Positions 33,006-44,922 are shown, counted from the stretch's first letter. The stretch is DNA of 64,000 bases from Acanthosepion pharaonis (GCA_903632075.3 CAHIKZ030001813.1:1847001-1911000), one strand, 5' to 3'. Notes: generated by a model from the letters alone, not told the origin. Numbers and translations: made by a program.

Positions 33006-34690
33006 AAATTAACGAAAAGGATTCATAGAATGGGATTAGCAACAACTCATCTGCCAAAGATGTGTTTGATAAATATAGCGGTGTTTATAATGCTGTTTTA
33101 AAAATACTTGTTACAAGTACGCTGAAATTATGTATAGATATTATGATAATACTGATCTAAGGAAAAAAATAGGAATAGAAAAATCATTTGGTACACGTCC
33201 CAATTTAATCAACTGGTCAATACTTAGGACAGAAGTTTCTCCATTTAACTGATAAACATTTCCGTAAAAGTAACCCTCTTAGTAAAATATTTAACAGAAA
33301 CACGCTAAAACTAAGTTATAGCTGCACAGATAAACTTGAGAAGATTATAAAGAAACACTATAATAAAATTTTAAACCAATTTAAAAATTTGGATATTAAT
33401 GCAAATTCCAAGATAAATACTGTTGATAATATTAACTAATGCAATTGCAAGAATTCTAACGAATGCCTATTACCAAACAAATGTATAACCAACTCTTTTG
33501 TTCATCTAAATACTATTTCTACAATAGAGAATCCGACTGCTGAAAATTTTTAAGTAGTAACTTGAGTAGTAAGAATTCTTTTAAGACTAGGTGATACCAC
33601 TATATCTTATCCTTCAACAATAGCACTTATAAAAATAGTACATCTCTTTCTAAATACTTTTCGGAATTTAAAAGAAGCTAATAAAACTCCTAAGATAAAA
33701 TGGAAATTCTTTTAAAAAGCTAGAAAATTTAGATCTTAAATGAAGCCTGTTTTCTATGCTTACATGAAAAATTTGAAATTATCAGATTTTCCGATAGAAA
33801 CTACTTATTACACCAAAGTGACTGTAAATTGTAAGCATAGCCTACCTTTTACCTTACAATATGTTTAAACTTTGAATTTGATAATACGTTTTCTTATAGT
33901 AATGAATAATAGTAGATGAACTGTGTTATATGGCTTATTATTCTAATTGTAAGATTCATTTATATTTAATATAGTTCTGTTTTGATGTTTAGTTAGTATT
34001 ATCAACATAATGTACGGATAATCTTTAGTATTATTAACATTTTATATGGATGCTCATTACTTAACGATTGCATTTTAATTGGCCAAATTAGTTTTGTATT
34101 TATGATCTTTTTTTGTCAAATGGTTTTTACCAGTTTCTTAAAGGGACCTTTTAATTATCAAGTACAATATTTTATGTAGGAAGCTGACCTAGCATATAAC
34201 TAGTTAGCATTTTGTTAAATTACCTCCCTACTTCTTTCGCTTTTACTGCTTGAACATCAGACTTCTATAAATCTTACGAAGTAATGTAACCATTTGTGTC
34301 TGGCTACAATGAAATTGTTTAGGACTTATATGCGGACAACTTCGTGTCATGAACTATACTAAAAAAATTTTTTCGGTGGGTTTGAATTTAGTGTAGGTCA
34401 CATTCGATTGGTTAATCACAGTAAAATCCATTGGCCTATTTTTAATGTTTTTTTTTCTCGAATAGAGGAAGTATTCTGCTTCTGAAATTAAACTAATCGT
34501 TCACTCGCGAGTAGTTTACCATTATCCAAGCAGACATTTGTAATGCTGAAACATACTTGCCATTATGTAGCGATTTTTAACATATTTTTGCTTTAATATC
34601 CTAAAATAAATATTTAGCTCTATTCTCTATTGTGCCCTCTTTTAAATTACATGTTAGGAATGGTGGAATTATACCCCATTTGTTCTCATT
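33003..34690 (+). pseudogene. Penelope-like element copy 2 (RT C-terminus, linker, 3' end)
   Basis: Frames show GQKFLHLTDKHFRKSNPLSK, IFNRNTLKLSYSCTDKLEK and a cysteine linker (C.NSNECLLPNKC), homologous to copy 1. The GIY-YIG region is largely destroyed: the FYIG equivalent is followed by stops. The 3' region aligns with copy 1 throughout (for example near 33815, 34190, 34490 and 34590) and ends at (CA)n(TA)n, at the same point where copy 1 meets (TA)n. The 5' end is truncated at a (TA)n tract. Too many stops are present for function. Confidence 0.87.
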
Positions 34691-34691
34691 T

Positions 34692-34710
34692 TACACACAC
34701 ACATACATAT

Positions 34711-34780
<70 letters not shown>
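34692..34780. repeat. (CA)n(CATA)n(CA)n(TA)n microsatellite
   Basis: This compound tract is the tail of PLE copy 2. Confidence 0.97.
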
Positions 34781-34783
<3 letters not shown>

Positions 34784-34787
34784 GACA

Positions 34788-34842
34788 AAAAAAACATATT
34801 TTAGCCGACGCTTTTCATCCCGTGAGAGACTTTATCAAGGCA
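34788..34842 (-). ncRNA. Degenerate hammerhead-like motif, family F5
   Basis: Minus strand: GCCUUGAUAAAGUCUC, then CACGGGAU and GAAAAGCGUCGGC. It has the order core-hairpin-GAA(A)-GUC seen in hammerheads, but the core reads CUUGAUAA rather than CUGAUGA. It lies immediately beside the (TA)n at 34739-34780, as the other families do. Confidence 0.35.
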
Positions 34843-34987
34843 AATGCGGGGATATGATTCGTAACATGTGCAAGAGCAAAAATGTTAATTGTTTTTGTAA
34901 GTTTCTAAAATTTAAGAATGGTCATAAATATTCATGACATTGTTCGGAAACTCAAGGCAATATATATAGGACGCCAGGTGACACAAT

Positions 34988-34989
<2 letters not shown>

Positions 34990-35047
<58 letters not shown>

Positions 35048-35053
35048 ATATAT
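34990..35053. repeat. (TA)n microsatellite
   Basis: About 64 bases of TA with one TTA interruption. Confidence 0.96.
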
Positions 35054-35767
35054 TCTAATCGTATGGGGATCCGAAGCCACACTGAATCTATATAGCATTA
35101 GCGATTTGTAATATTATTTCACTCAGTGTACAACAGATTCCGAAATCTAGAATTAATATCCTTAAAAGAACTAAAGCCTTGAAATATTTTCATAATTTTC
35201 CGAATGGTTTTAACGTTTGAAAAGGATTTCTTTATTAAGAAAGAATTGTATGCATCCAGACTGACGTGAAAGGTGTGTTTGAAACTAAAAGATTACAGAT
35301 TTTAAACGGTTTTTCATGTAAATAATGAAAATAACTAAACAAATTAAATAGTTATATTATTACTGACATTTATAGTATTGCTTTCTTTAACTTATTTTCA
35401 TTTAAATGATTTTGTCATGCGTTATTGCCTAAGAGAGAAAATAATTTGCTTTGTATATAACATTTTTTTAAATGACGTGATTTACTTGCTGGAAGCGTCT
35501 TTCATTCTAAGTGTATCTTAAATGAACTTTTATGCTTGCATTGAACAGTAGAAAAAAACAGAAAATAATTTTTTAAAAACATCATAATATAGCTCGCAGG
35601 TATTATTTGTGTTTGTGTACATTTGTCACGCTGAGGAGAAAGACAGATTTTTAAACATAACCTTGATATTTTGCTTTTAGAATAAATATTCATGAAAAAT
35701 GTAAACTACAATAAGATTACAGATTTTAAATAACAGTAGTTAACTATTTTGCATACTATAAACTATG
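35054..35767. other. Unannotated AT-rich DNA
   Basis: Nothing recognised. Confidence 0.6.
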
Positions 35768-38166
35768 TGTTATGAAGTAGAGTACACTCTGGAATAGACG
35801 TTGTCAGGTCAACTGAAGGTAGTTGACAATTCTCTGTGGCGTACTGCTTTTATAGAAGTACCTCATTTACATACAATATTATACTTCCCTGAACCGAAAT
35901 GGCCTTATGCTTTTCGTTGATCTTTGACTTCTTCTAATTATTCTTGGGAATCTAAACTGTCTTTCTTGCTGACTTTCTTGATTTCTTCTTAAAGGGGACC
36001 TAGGCATGAGTGCATTTTCCTTTTCCGACTCTTCGTCAGATTCCTGCTCATTAACATCCATAGATTGCACAGTTTCATTACAGGATTCATTATTCCCATC
36101 CTCTCCTTAATGTTATTCACCTTCAGATTCTTCTTCTATTTCTACATCCTTGGGTTCCATTCTGATCCGCTTTGGCCAGTATATTTTGTCCATTTTTCGT
36201 TAGTATTGCCTTTCTGTACTACAAAGTTCGCCTTCCCTAGATTCTTTGACTTTCTCGAGAATATCCTGGCCACCACGCTTGTAATTTTAATCTCATTTGT
36301 GTCACTATTATACCACAATGTACATCGTCGTGTACACCTTTTAGTACTTCTTTTTCTAGACTTGTGGGTGTATTATGATAATATGCCTTTAACAAAAGTT
36401 AACGTATTTCTTGATTCGTAAATAAATATATCGTCATACTAGCATTTTTTAATTTTTTTAAAACGTGTTCATTTTTTGTCTAACTCTCTTTATTGTAAGC
36501 ACCTATGAAAATATCGTCCTCATATTTGATTATACTTTTACCCCTTCCGATAGACTTTTTCGGTGGCCTTTTGGGAAATATGGCTTGAAGTCTTAGCTTC
36601 AAATGGACAATGAGTCCATCTTAGTAAGCCTATCGAGGTATTAATTGTAGCGATTCTTTAAATTTTTTGTCAATTTCTATTCGGTTATATGCTGATTTCA
36701 ATTCAATCTTGGCAAAGTATTTCAGTTCTGCTAATTCATTATTTTCCATTTCTGTTTTAGGAATCAAAGCATGTCTGATGATTGACACATACTTTGTAAT
36801 ATCCTCATAATCTCAAATCACAATTGAGCTTTCGTATCGCAACAGTTGTTGAAGAGCAACTGTTATCACCTTGGGTAACTTTCTCCAATATGCCTTCTAC
36901 CATTTTCTTTAGTTTTGCAAATACCATGCATGGAATGTAAATAGATATTTTCCGAGATTCAAAATAAATCGGTTGATTATTTTCTTATAGATAAATACTC
37001 GCATTATACCCTTTCAACAGTCCTAAGTCCGGTTCCTCTGACTTTATGCAGTTTATTAATATCGCCGTATCCATTTTCAAAATATCTATTGCAGGAATCT
37101 AGGATATTTTGTGCAATAATCTCAAAACGGTTTTTTGTCTCGAAACTTCCTTCAGAAGTTTCTTGAGTTTTGATGACAAATCCATCAAATTGTTTTAAAT
37201 AAATATTACTTTTTCATAATTTGGGTTTAGCCATTATTCCCGGAAATTCCTTTAGATTCAGGTAATATCCCTCCCCGTGTAAACCTGCATGGGAATAGTT
37301 ATGCCATTGAATTTTACTGTCACTACTTTTTGCAAGTATTCTTATCTCATTCTTCTGTATTTTCAATATGTGTGTTCTACACTTTCTATTCTCTGTTTGT
37401 ATCTCCACAAGGATTGAAAATGTTTTTTTTCTTTCACCGTTTAAACATAATTTGCCTGGGGCTGGACATTTGTTTTGTTTTGTTTGTTTGTTTTTTTTTG
37501 TTTCTTTCGTGTTCTTTGTCGCAATATTTGCACTTAATTAGGATTTTAGTTGCTTCCACATTGCTTTTAGAATTATTAAATTCATTAATTCTAATTGCTG
37601 CAAGAATTCTACATTTGCTTCTAAATTCATATCATTCGCCTGTAGCCGTTCTAAGATATGTTTGTATGTAGCATCATACATGCCTTCAGTTAGTCTTAGA
37701 ATCAATTTATCTTCTATAGATATTTCTTTCGAACCCAGTTTTTTTTTTTTTCATATTTTTAGCGCTTCTTTCAATCTGTATAAATATTGTGTTACGATTT
37801 CATTTGGGTTCTGTCTATTTTCCAGAAGTTTTACTCTTTCTGTAACAACCATTTTTTTTTTGGTCACATGTTTCTTTTTATAATGGCTGAAATTTCCTCA
37901 CGTTAAGTCTTTCAGTATTTTGGGGTATACCATAATGGATATTTTCTTTATGGCTTCACATCCTGCCGAAGACAAAAATAAATCAGTAATTTCATTCTCC
38001 CCTCTGGAGGCTTCTTTATCTTTCAGCTTCTTTAACCTAGCCAACGTTGCGAAACACCTAATCCAAGTTTCTAAGTACTACGTGGTTAGGAATCCTATCG
38101 GCGACACCATATTGTTATGAAGTAGAGTACTCTCTGGAATAGATGTTGTCTGATCAACAGATGGTA
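35768..38166 (-). mobile_element. Defective gypsy-type LTR retrotransposon (G2)
   Basis: Paired direct repeats at 35768-35821 and 38113-38166 (54 bp, about 6 differences, both beginning TGTTATGAAGTAGAG) bound a minus-strand element. Inside the right repeat, CCTATCGGCGACACCA (38094-38109) is a primer-binding site complementary to a tRNA 3' end. Order on the minus strand: gag-like region with zinc-knuckle-like CKYCDKEH (about 37520), RT with FAKIELKSAYNRIEI (about 36700) and catalytic YEDD (about 36515), integrase zinc region H...H...WWPGY (about 36300-36240), and a C-terminal tail ending near 35880. The RT thumb, RNase H and integrase core are missing, so it is dead. Confidence 0.85.
38094..38109 (-). 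other. Retroelement primer-binding site
   Basis: On the plus strand the bases read CCTATCGGCGACACCA, ending CCA like a tRNA 3' terminus. On the minus strand this starts TGGTGTCGCC, three bases inside the end of the 5' LTR. Confidence 0.7.
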
Positions 38167-38409
38167 CCTCAATATTTATTATTGCAAAAATTAAAATAAT
38201 TGTGGCACAAGGCCAAAATGGGAAGTGGGGTGAGGCTGGTCATCATTAACTATACTATACCTAACTAAACTGAGTGACGACCCATTCATGATTTACAAGT
38301 AACATATATACCACAAGTAGTCATCCTTCACGATTTACTCCTACATATATGACAATGCCCAATGCACAAAGAGAACCTACAGAAACACCTCCGTGACTTA
38401 AAATATTCA

Positions 38410-38412
<3 letters not shown>
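38167..38412. other. Possible remainder of the G2 5' LTR
   Basis: This continues from the 54-bp terminal repeat but has no clear counterpart at the other end. It may be LTR sequence lost from the 3' copy. Confidence 0.3.

Positions 38413-38470
<58 letters not shown>
38413..38470. repeat. (TA)n microsatellite
   Basis: About 58 bases of TA. Confidence 0.97.
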
Positions 38471-38474
<4 letters not shown>

Positions 38475-38595
38475 AAAAAGACTTAAACACTAATATTCCA
38501 TGGTCATAATTTATTCCATTTGTAACCTGTAGTCGATATTAAATTTGTCAAATTTATATATTTTGCATATGTTTGTATATTTACCACTGATATTA

Positions 38596-38597
<2 letters not shown>

Positions 38598-38636
<39 letters not shown>
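38598..38636. repeat. (TA)n at LINE 3' end
   Basis: The TA tract directly abuts the 3' end of the minus-strand LINE and is probably its tail. Confidence 0.95.
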
Positions 38637-38638
<2 letters not shown>

Positions 38639-41190
38639 ATAGTAGAACCCGTCTACCCCACTAAATTAAGAGTTGTCTCTGTATTCTGACTTCTAACAGA
38701 ATCAGGACGTTAACTCTGTAACGTAGTGGGAAGGATAAAATAAATATGGTATTGGGGAAATCAACGACTCAGTCGAGATGAAAACGGAGGCCAAAAAACA
38801 AACTGGTTGGGAATCCCGACTTGAATCATAACAAAAAGAAAAACCGGGAACAGGCCGGGAACGACACTCATACTAAGTTCACAAGGCCTTATAAAAGAAA
38901 CTCAATGATACGCCCTTTCATACGAACCAAGCTCACTTCTTTCATCCACATTTCGCTGAAATCTGTCGACATCAGACGCTTTCTATCAGTTCTGATGGTG
39001 AAAGAATCCGATCAGAGCCTGATGTGAAGAGCGCTCGTATCGCAAGATACCCTCCATACGCGTCGTCCACGCCGCCATTCTTGCCACGGCTAGCAGCGTT
39101 AGAAACACCATTCGTTCCACCACAGAATACGGAAGCGACACATTATCGCACATGTATGCGAGATCGATGAGAATAAGACAAAGAAGACAATGGTAGAAGG
39201 CGTGCGAAGCCGTTTCCTCTAAACCAAGGTCATACTGATAGCAATCCAACAAATTAGCACCGCCTCATCTGAAGGCTATGTCATTAAGAGATAGCATGTT
39301 CCGAATCAATCGCCAGGTATGCGAAAACTCAGAAAAAAGCGCAACTCGGCCAGTGACAAGCCGAGAGGATCATTTGCGACTCTCTCCGCTAATTCACCAT
39401 GCCAGAACTTTTGAGGCTGTGAAAGGTCACTGGACCGAGAAAAGACCTTCAAGGCTGCTCGACACTCGTAGAGGAAAGTCGATAGTTTCCCGGATTTACG
39501 ACGGCGCTTAACCCAGGAAATAGGAGGAGTAAGTAAGGTTAACGAAGGTGCCCCTAACACACCCCACCAAAATAGAATCCTCTCTCAAAACGCGGCGTGG
39601 GAAAGTCAACCTCGAGATATTCCGATGACTTACCAAGTGCGGCAATCCTAGTCCCCCATGACACGGATGCTGGACACAGATTCTTTACAGACCTTCTACT
39701 TGCGCCCACCTCACAAGAGGGTAGACAACAAGCGCCCGATCGTCTTCCTATGATCCTTGCAAAGAGGAAGTACAGCCAAGCGGTAAAAGATAAGAAGAAA
39801 TCCATAAGTGGCACTTCTCAGCCCTACCCTCAAGGACAACCCCCTTTAGATCCAAGTCCAGACCGGCGCTCCGATCTTTGCCTGTACTTCTGACATATTT
39901 TCTCCAGCTGGAGGTCGGATCCAAGCCATACTCTAAGAACGCGGAGAGAACCATCCCTCCAACCAAAGGGCCTCTGAAGAATGACCTCTTTCCAGGCACC
40001 TAACCGTAAGCCGGGTGTCTTGTTACGTTTAATCTTGGCCGCGATGAGTTCTTCGTACCGTTCAAGTCCCTTCTCTACCACCTCAATGTCGCTGCGGCAC
40101 GACACGAAAATGGATACGTCATCGGCGTATGCGGAATCCCTGGCCCGAGCCCGACCAGGAATAGCTATTCCACGTAGGACCGGACTGCTCGCCCCATCCC
40201 TCGGCCGGCGAAGGAGAGTCTCCAAAGCCAAAGCTTAAATTAGGGGCGACAGTTTCAGAAGTCGAAATGCTGCCAAAACGCCTCGCACATATCATCAGTC
40301 GACATCAGAGCATGCCTCTCCATATTCCTTAACCTATGCCTAAATACCTGACCTTTGTAGCGCTCGTTAATTGATTGCCCAAGAGCCTTCCTAGCTAGAC
40401 TTCTCTCTAGGGAATCCTCCCAGATTATGCTCGGGACTTACTTTAATGTATTCACATTATTATCCTTATCTATTGCACACCGCTGGCTATATTCAGTGGT
40501 GAAGGACCTAACGCTATCCTTAAGCCTCTTCCACTACTTATTCCCAATAACCGCCCCAACTAGTCCCCGCTTCATTCGTTTAATTATATGTTGCTGGAAG
40601 TCCCTCCTGTCCAGTAAAAACAGAGTGAACTAACCAGTGTACAGCCATTCACGACCTAGCATCTAACGCTATCCGGGCACAGATGAGTCTATGATCCGAA
40701 TAGCCTAACCAGTGGAACGTGGGACTGTTAAGTCTACATCGGCCCTTCTCACTAACATGCTATCCAGGTAGCTGGCTACCCGAGTAGACGACCACTTATA
40801 TGTCCACGTTCACATCTTCCGCTCAGTGTGATTGACCCAGCATCTATCGACTAAACTGGCCGATCAGATAGGCCAGGCTACGATTGCCGGATGACCGCCC
40901 GCTAACTCCTAGCCTCTGTCTATGTTGGGGTCCAGGATGGCATTCCAGTTCCCAACTAAGAATAAGCGCGAAGAATCCACCAGGAAAGGCCCTAAATGAC
41001 CGAAAAACGAGACACGCTCCCCACTGATCGTTGGGCGCATAAACCGCAACGACCCGATCGTTGGGCGCATAAACCGCAACGACCCGAAACGAACTATTGC
41101 TCACTGCAATATCTGCCACGATCCACCGCCCTCCTCCGCATCGACATGGGAAATGTCCACCCTCGCATCTGAATCTATCCATTGTTTTAT
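38637..41190 (-). pseudogene. Non-LTR retrotransposon with endonuclease, RT and zinc motif
   Basis: On the minus strand: AP-endonuclease part (41180-40850) with VADIAVSNSSFRVVAVYAPN, a later SDHRLI block (about 40690), reverse transcriptase with catalytic YADD (40129-40118) in DSAYADDVSIFVS, then GLRLGAWK, and a C-terminal cysteine/histidine motif C...ETASHAFYHC (39245-39190). The 3' untranslated part ends at (TA)n. Frames change repeatedly and stops occur, and the N-terminus is missing, so it is inactive. It is the most GC-rich stretch of the window. The clade is uncertain (R1/I-like is possible). A 30-bp tandem duplication lies in the endonuclease. Confidence 0.87.
41028..41087. repeat. 30-bp tandem duplication in the LINE endonuclease
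   Basis: ATCGTTGGGCGCATAAACCG plus ten bases occur twice in a row, doubling the RVVAVYAPND segment in frame. The copies are identical. Confidence 0.92.
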
Positions 41191-41338
41191 GTATGTATAT
41201 ACAGTTATATTATTTTTAATATAATATAATTTTAATATAATTTATGTCATGAAAAGAAAATAATTATACGAGCACATGAGAAATTACATAAAAAACTAAA
41301 CCACCACAACGAAACTAACATAAAAGAGAGTTGCTGCC

Positions 41339-41340
<2 letters not shown>
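41191..41340. other. Unannotated AT-rich DNA
   Basis: Includes a short repeated TTTTAATATAAT. Nothing else is recognised. Confidence 0.5.
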
Positions 41341-41393
<53 letters not shown>

Positions 41394-41565
41394 CAATTAA
41401 AAGGTGCAAATATAATTTATAAATTCACAAACAATATAAATAAGATACATCGACCCCGAACCTGTATATGAATGATATGATCCCCGTTTATAAATTCCAG
41501 TTGCATAAGGTCTTTTTAATTTTTTTACAAGCTTTCGTCTGTTCCTACAGACATCATCAGGTATG
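41341..41565 (-). mobile_element. F3 hammerhead-like unit with (TA)n tail
   Basis: Minus strand: hammerhead-like motif (41563-41526), then about 135 bases including CTTATGCAACTGGAATTTAT and TCGGGGTCGATGTATC, then (TA)n at 41391-41341. It is non-coding. Confidence 0.65.
41526..41563 (-). ncRNA. Hammerhead-like motif, family F3a
   Basis: Minus strand: UAC (41563-41561) pairs with GUA (41528-41526). The core is perfect CUGAUGA (41560-41554), then one extra U, stem II GUCUG/CAGAC (5 bp, 6-nt loop), GAA (41536-41534), AGCU as minimal stem III and unpaired U (41529). The only deviation is the extra base before stem II. Confidence 0.58.
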
Positions 41566-41947
41566 GAAGTAGATTTTGTTTGTGTTTGTACTTCTCAGTA
41601 ATAAGAGGACAACGAAAATAGAGATGTAATCCGAAAAAATGCTATTAGAAATGTGTTATTGTTTTGGAACATATATATTCTTCCTGTTCACTAGAAAACA
41701 TCCACAAGAAGAAACGTCTGAAAATATGTATGATATATTAACCCATTGGTGTAAGTAGGTATATCATCAAGTCTAATTCTTTTTCAGCATAATGTCTTTC
41801 CTTGTCCATCAATATTAATATGAAGTGAACATTAATAATATTGATCAACGGTTATGCTTTGATCATATTAAAATTACTACATGCAAGATTATGGATTTAT
41901 TCATCCAGAATTGTATATGTCTATACACATATATATACATATACAAA

Positions 41948-41953
<6 letters not shown>
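41566..41953. other. Unannotated AT-rich DNA
   Basis: Nothing recognised. Confidence 0.6.

Positions 41954-42008
<55 letters not shown>
41954..42008. repeat. (TA)n microsatellite
   Basis: About 55 bases of TA. Confidence 0.97.
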
Positions 42009-42010
<2 letters not shown>

Positions 42011-42127
42011 TGATGTCCCCTGACGAATGGACGGACTGGTTTCTGGAGAATCCGTCTAAAAAAAGCTGGAGTGGGGATGCTGTTGGTAACATCAATCATT
42101 TAAGTGACAAACTTTTTATTTGTAAGA

Positions 42128-42131
<4 letters not shown>

Positions 42132-42226
<95 letters not shown>

Positions 42227-42312
42227 ATTATAGGACATTATATTCAAACATATGTAAAACCGTTACATAAATGCATTCATGTTTGGATGCATGTCATCGC
42301 ATCTCATCAGGC
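42132..42312 (-). mobile_element. Hammerhead-like unit F6 with (CA)n(TA)n tail
   Basis: Minus strand: core (42310-42281), a short stretch with AACGGTTTTACATATG, then (CA)n at 42224-42174 and (TA)n at 42174-42132. The layout is the same as F3 but the unit is shorter. Confidence 0.6.
42281..42310 (-). ncRNA. Hammerhead-like motif, family F6
   Basis: Minus strand: CUGAUGA (42310-42304), directly followed by stem II GAUGC/GCAUC (5 bp, canonical G10.1-C11.1 without extra base), then CAAAC where GAAAC is expected (G12 changed to C). Stem I and stem III are not convincing. Probably inactivated. Confidence 0.5.
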
Positions 42313-42367
42313 GATAGTAAATGAGGGTTATTACAATTTTTATTATAAGTTACAATCTTTTTTCCCG

Positions 42368-42369
<2 letters not shown>

Positions 42370-42410
<41 letters not shown>

Positions 42411-42487
42411 TGATGTATGTATGTATGTATGTATGTATGTATGTATGTATAAATGTATGTATGTTATGTCTATATGTAGGTAGGTAG
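42370..42487. repeat. (TA)n(TGTA)n(GTAG)n microsatellites
   Basis: TA to 42406, TGTA units at 42412-42450, and a short GTAG run near 42475. Confidence 0.96.
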
Positions 42488-42844
42488 GTATGGTCAGTTA
42501 GAAGAAAATACATCCATAGTACATAACAAGAACTTCTTGCTGCACCTTAAATTCTATTCGAATAATGCGTTGGCAATGATGAAAAATGTCGATTTCCTGC
42601 ATCTGTGTCCATTAATAAAGCCATCAAAAGGACTTCTGAAAGGGTCTGTGTCAGGTAGAAAGTATTCTTCGCCAACTCTTGCTAGTTCATTTTTACAGGT
42701 ATGTACAAACAGATGAAATCGGACAAAGAAAACAGTGACGCCGAAAAAAGAACGAACTTCCAAAATTTACGCTTGTCTTTTCTTCTATATTTTTTCCATT
42801 TTCTATATCTGCTCATATCTCTTCATATGGCTCTCTCTATCGCA

Positions 42845-42849
<5 letters not shown>
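42488..42849. other. Unannotated DNA
   Basis: Nothing recognised. Confidence 0.55.
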
Positions 42850-42898
<49 letters not shown>

Positions 42899-42988
42899 AT
42901 ATATATGTGTATGCGTATATGTATGTACGTGCGTTTCGTACCATCAGCTTTTGTTTTGAGTCATATATATATATATATATATATATAT
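42850..42988. repeat. (TC)n and (TA)n microsatellites
   Basis: TC at 42850-42896, and TA at 42963-42988. Confidence 0.96.
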
Positions 42989-43252
42989 GGGTGTATTTGG
43001 AGATACATTTTTTCATTTCACAATTTTGGTTAATGAACAATCAAAGTTCTTTCTTTAAAATTAATCCCATCTATATTCTATAGAATATTTCTATTTTCGT
43101 GGAGATTTCTAACATTTCCCGTAGATATTTAAATAGTAATTTTCCATTTATTTTTATAATGCATTATGAAAGAGTTTTCTTCCTTGTGCTATGTCGGTTT
43201 CAACATTTTCAAAAATCGCGTCTAAGTGATTTCACGTGACAATTTTATTTCA

Positions 43253-43254
<2 letters not shown>

Positions 43255-43284
<30 letters not shown>
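43255..43284. repeat. (TA)n microsatellite
   Basis: About 30 bases of TA upstream of a SINE. Confidence 0.95.
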
Positions 43285-43287
<3 letters not shown>

Positions 43288-43302
43288 TTCTGTTTACATG
43301 TT

Positions 43303-43600
43303 ATAGAGAGGCACGGTTGTTTAATGGACAGCGGCTCGGATTAAGGCGTTCGAATTCCTGTCAAATCCATTTCATTCATTTACGTGTTAATACCCTTGGA
43401 AAATGTATGAATCATCGTCTTCTCCCCCCAACTATGGGTAAATAACAGGACAATCCAGATTCTATCACCTTGGATGCGAACTAGTCTACCACAGAAAGAA
43501 ATGGCAAACTACTGCGGAAAAAATCTGCCTCCTCCGTCATATATCGAAAGATACATGATCGTCTCACCGTGTATCATGCATGGCACATAACTGACTGACT
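43303..43600 (+). mobile_element. tRNA-Arg-like SINE, nearly full length
   Basis: The head at 43303-43365 has TTTAATGGACAGCGGCTCGG (A-box side) and B-box-like GCGTTCGAATTCC. The body has AATACCCTTGGAAAATG and GTCTTCTCCCCCCAACTATG. The 3' domain has GAAATGGCAAACTACTGCGG and a following TCCTCCGTCATAT...GATACATGATCG. The same 3' domain is recognisable at 50925-51040. No 5S-like head is present in this copy. Confidence 0.8.
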
Positions 43601-44854
43601 GATGTTATAGCATGTATATATGCCTGTGTGTGTGATCGAGTCTATGTATTTGTGTGTGTTAGTATATATATATGTATGTGTGTGTATAATGTTGAAGCAG
43701 AATCCAACTTAATGATAATTATATAAGTCTGTTTTGAAAGATATTTAATTTGACATGTGTTGTTCTATATCCGACATGATCAGAAAAATGACATGAAAAA
43801 AACAAAATCTACATTAACGACAGCAAATGTGTTTCATATTCAGCGTCTGGTCGACTGATTTCTTTTTTTTTTACTTTAAAAGGATACTGGAAAGTATCGT
43901 AAAAGAAATTAGATTTGAACTAAATTCAATTGGATTTTCTTTTTTGGCTGGTTTATGTTAATATCATTCATTTATATTATCTACTGTCTAATTCATATAA
44001 CGATACAGTTAACGTAAAAATCAGCATTCAGACATAATTTCCGTTTTATCTCTTTAATGTAGCGTTAATGTTGTAAAATAAAATTATTTTTGTTTCCATG
44101 CCGACGAAATGGCGAAGCATGACATAAGGTATTTCAAAATTGTCTGATTCGAGTAATAAAATAAAACTAATTATATATTGTACTAAATTTAACACAACCA
44201 ACTTAACCCAACACAATATCTCTTCTCTGTCAACTAGTGTTTTACAAAATACCAATTTTATATCAGTTTAAATGTTCTTTGGGAGATTGTATCTCTGACA
44301 AAAATGTATGTACATATGTTGGTTTGATGACCACAACATTATCAAGACGTCTTACACTTTTGCGCAACACATTCCTGTCCACCTTCACAATACACTAAAA
44401 TACTTGTTGACAACACCAATATACAACACTACGAAAATAATAAACAAAATCTTCAAATTCTCGAGTCAAAAGCAAGTCCCAAGACTTAACAAAATTTATT
44501 ATGGGTGTGACAGAAACGCGTTGAAGTGCATGTAACAAACATTTAAAGCTATTTTACATACTACTAATTTCCGATCAACTCTCTTTTATTGGGACGCCTG
44601 TTTTGCAAAATATTCCATAGTTAAAATGGCTAAATTGAAAATAATTATAACAGAGCGCGTTCAAACGTGTTTTTTAAAGATCACCATCACAATTAAATGC
44701 AGATTTTATCAGTTACAATAAGTTTGTCTTTGTAATTGTCACTGAGGATTATCTTGGAGGAAATCGAAAGTACTTAGGTAGGAAAAAACTACGGTGTCTT
44801 TTAAAATATAGACTTAATATATGAATATTATTCAATGAAAACATTTTGGAATGA

Positions 44855-44856
<2 letters not shown>
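43601..44856. other. Unannotated AT-rich DNA
   Basis: Nothing recognised. An open frame at 44308-44535 has no domain. Confidence 0.55.

Positions 44857-44922
<66 letters not shown>

Noticed and set aside
36065..38120. Plus-strand hydrophobic frames (36065-36421, 37330-37671, 37662-37883, 37920-38120) that look like membrane proteins
   Set aside because: They are antisense to the minus-strand gypsy element G2; the F/L/S-rich composition comes from the complement of A-rich coding sequence.
39278..40238. Plus-strand open frames of 77-98 codons in the GC-rich LINE
   Set aside because: The minus-strand frames carry the reverse transcriptase motifs; the plus frames are shadows caused by high GC content.
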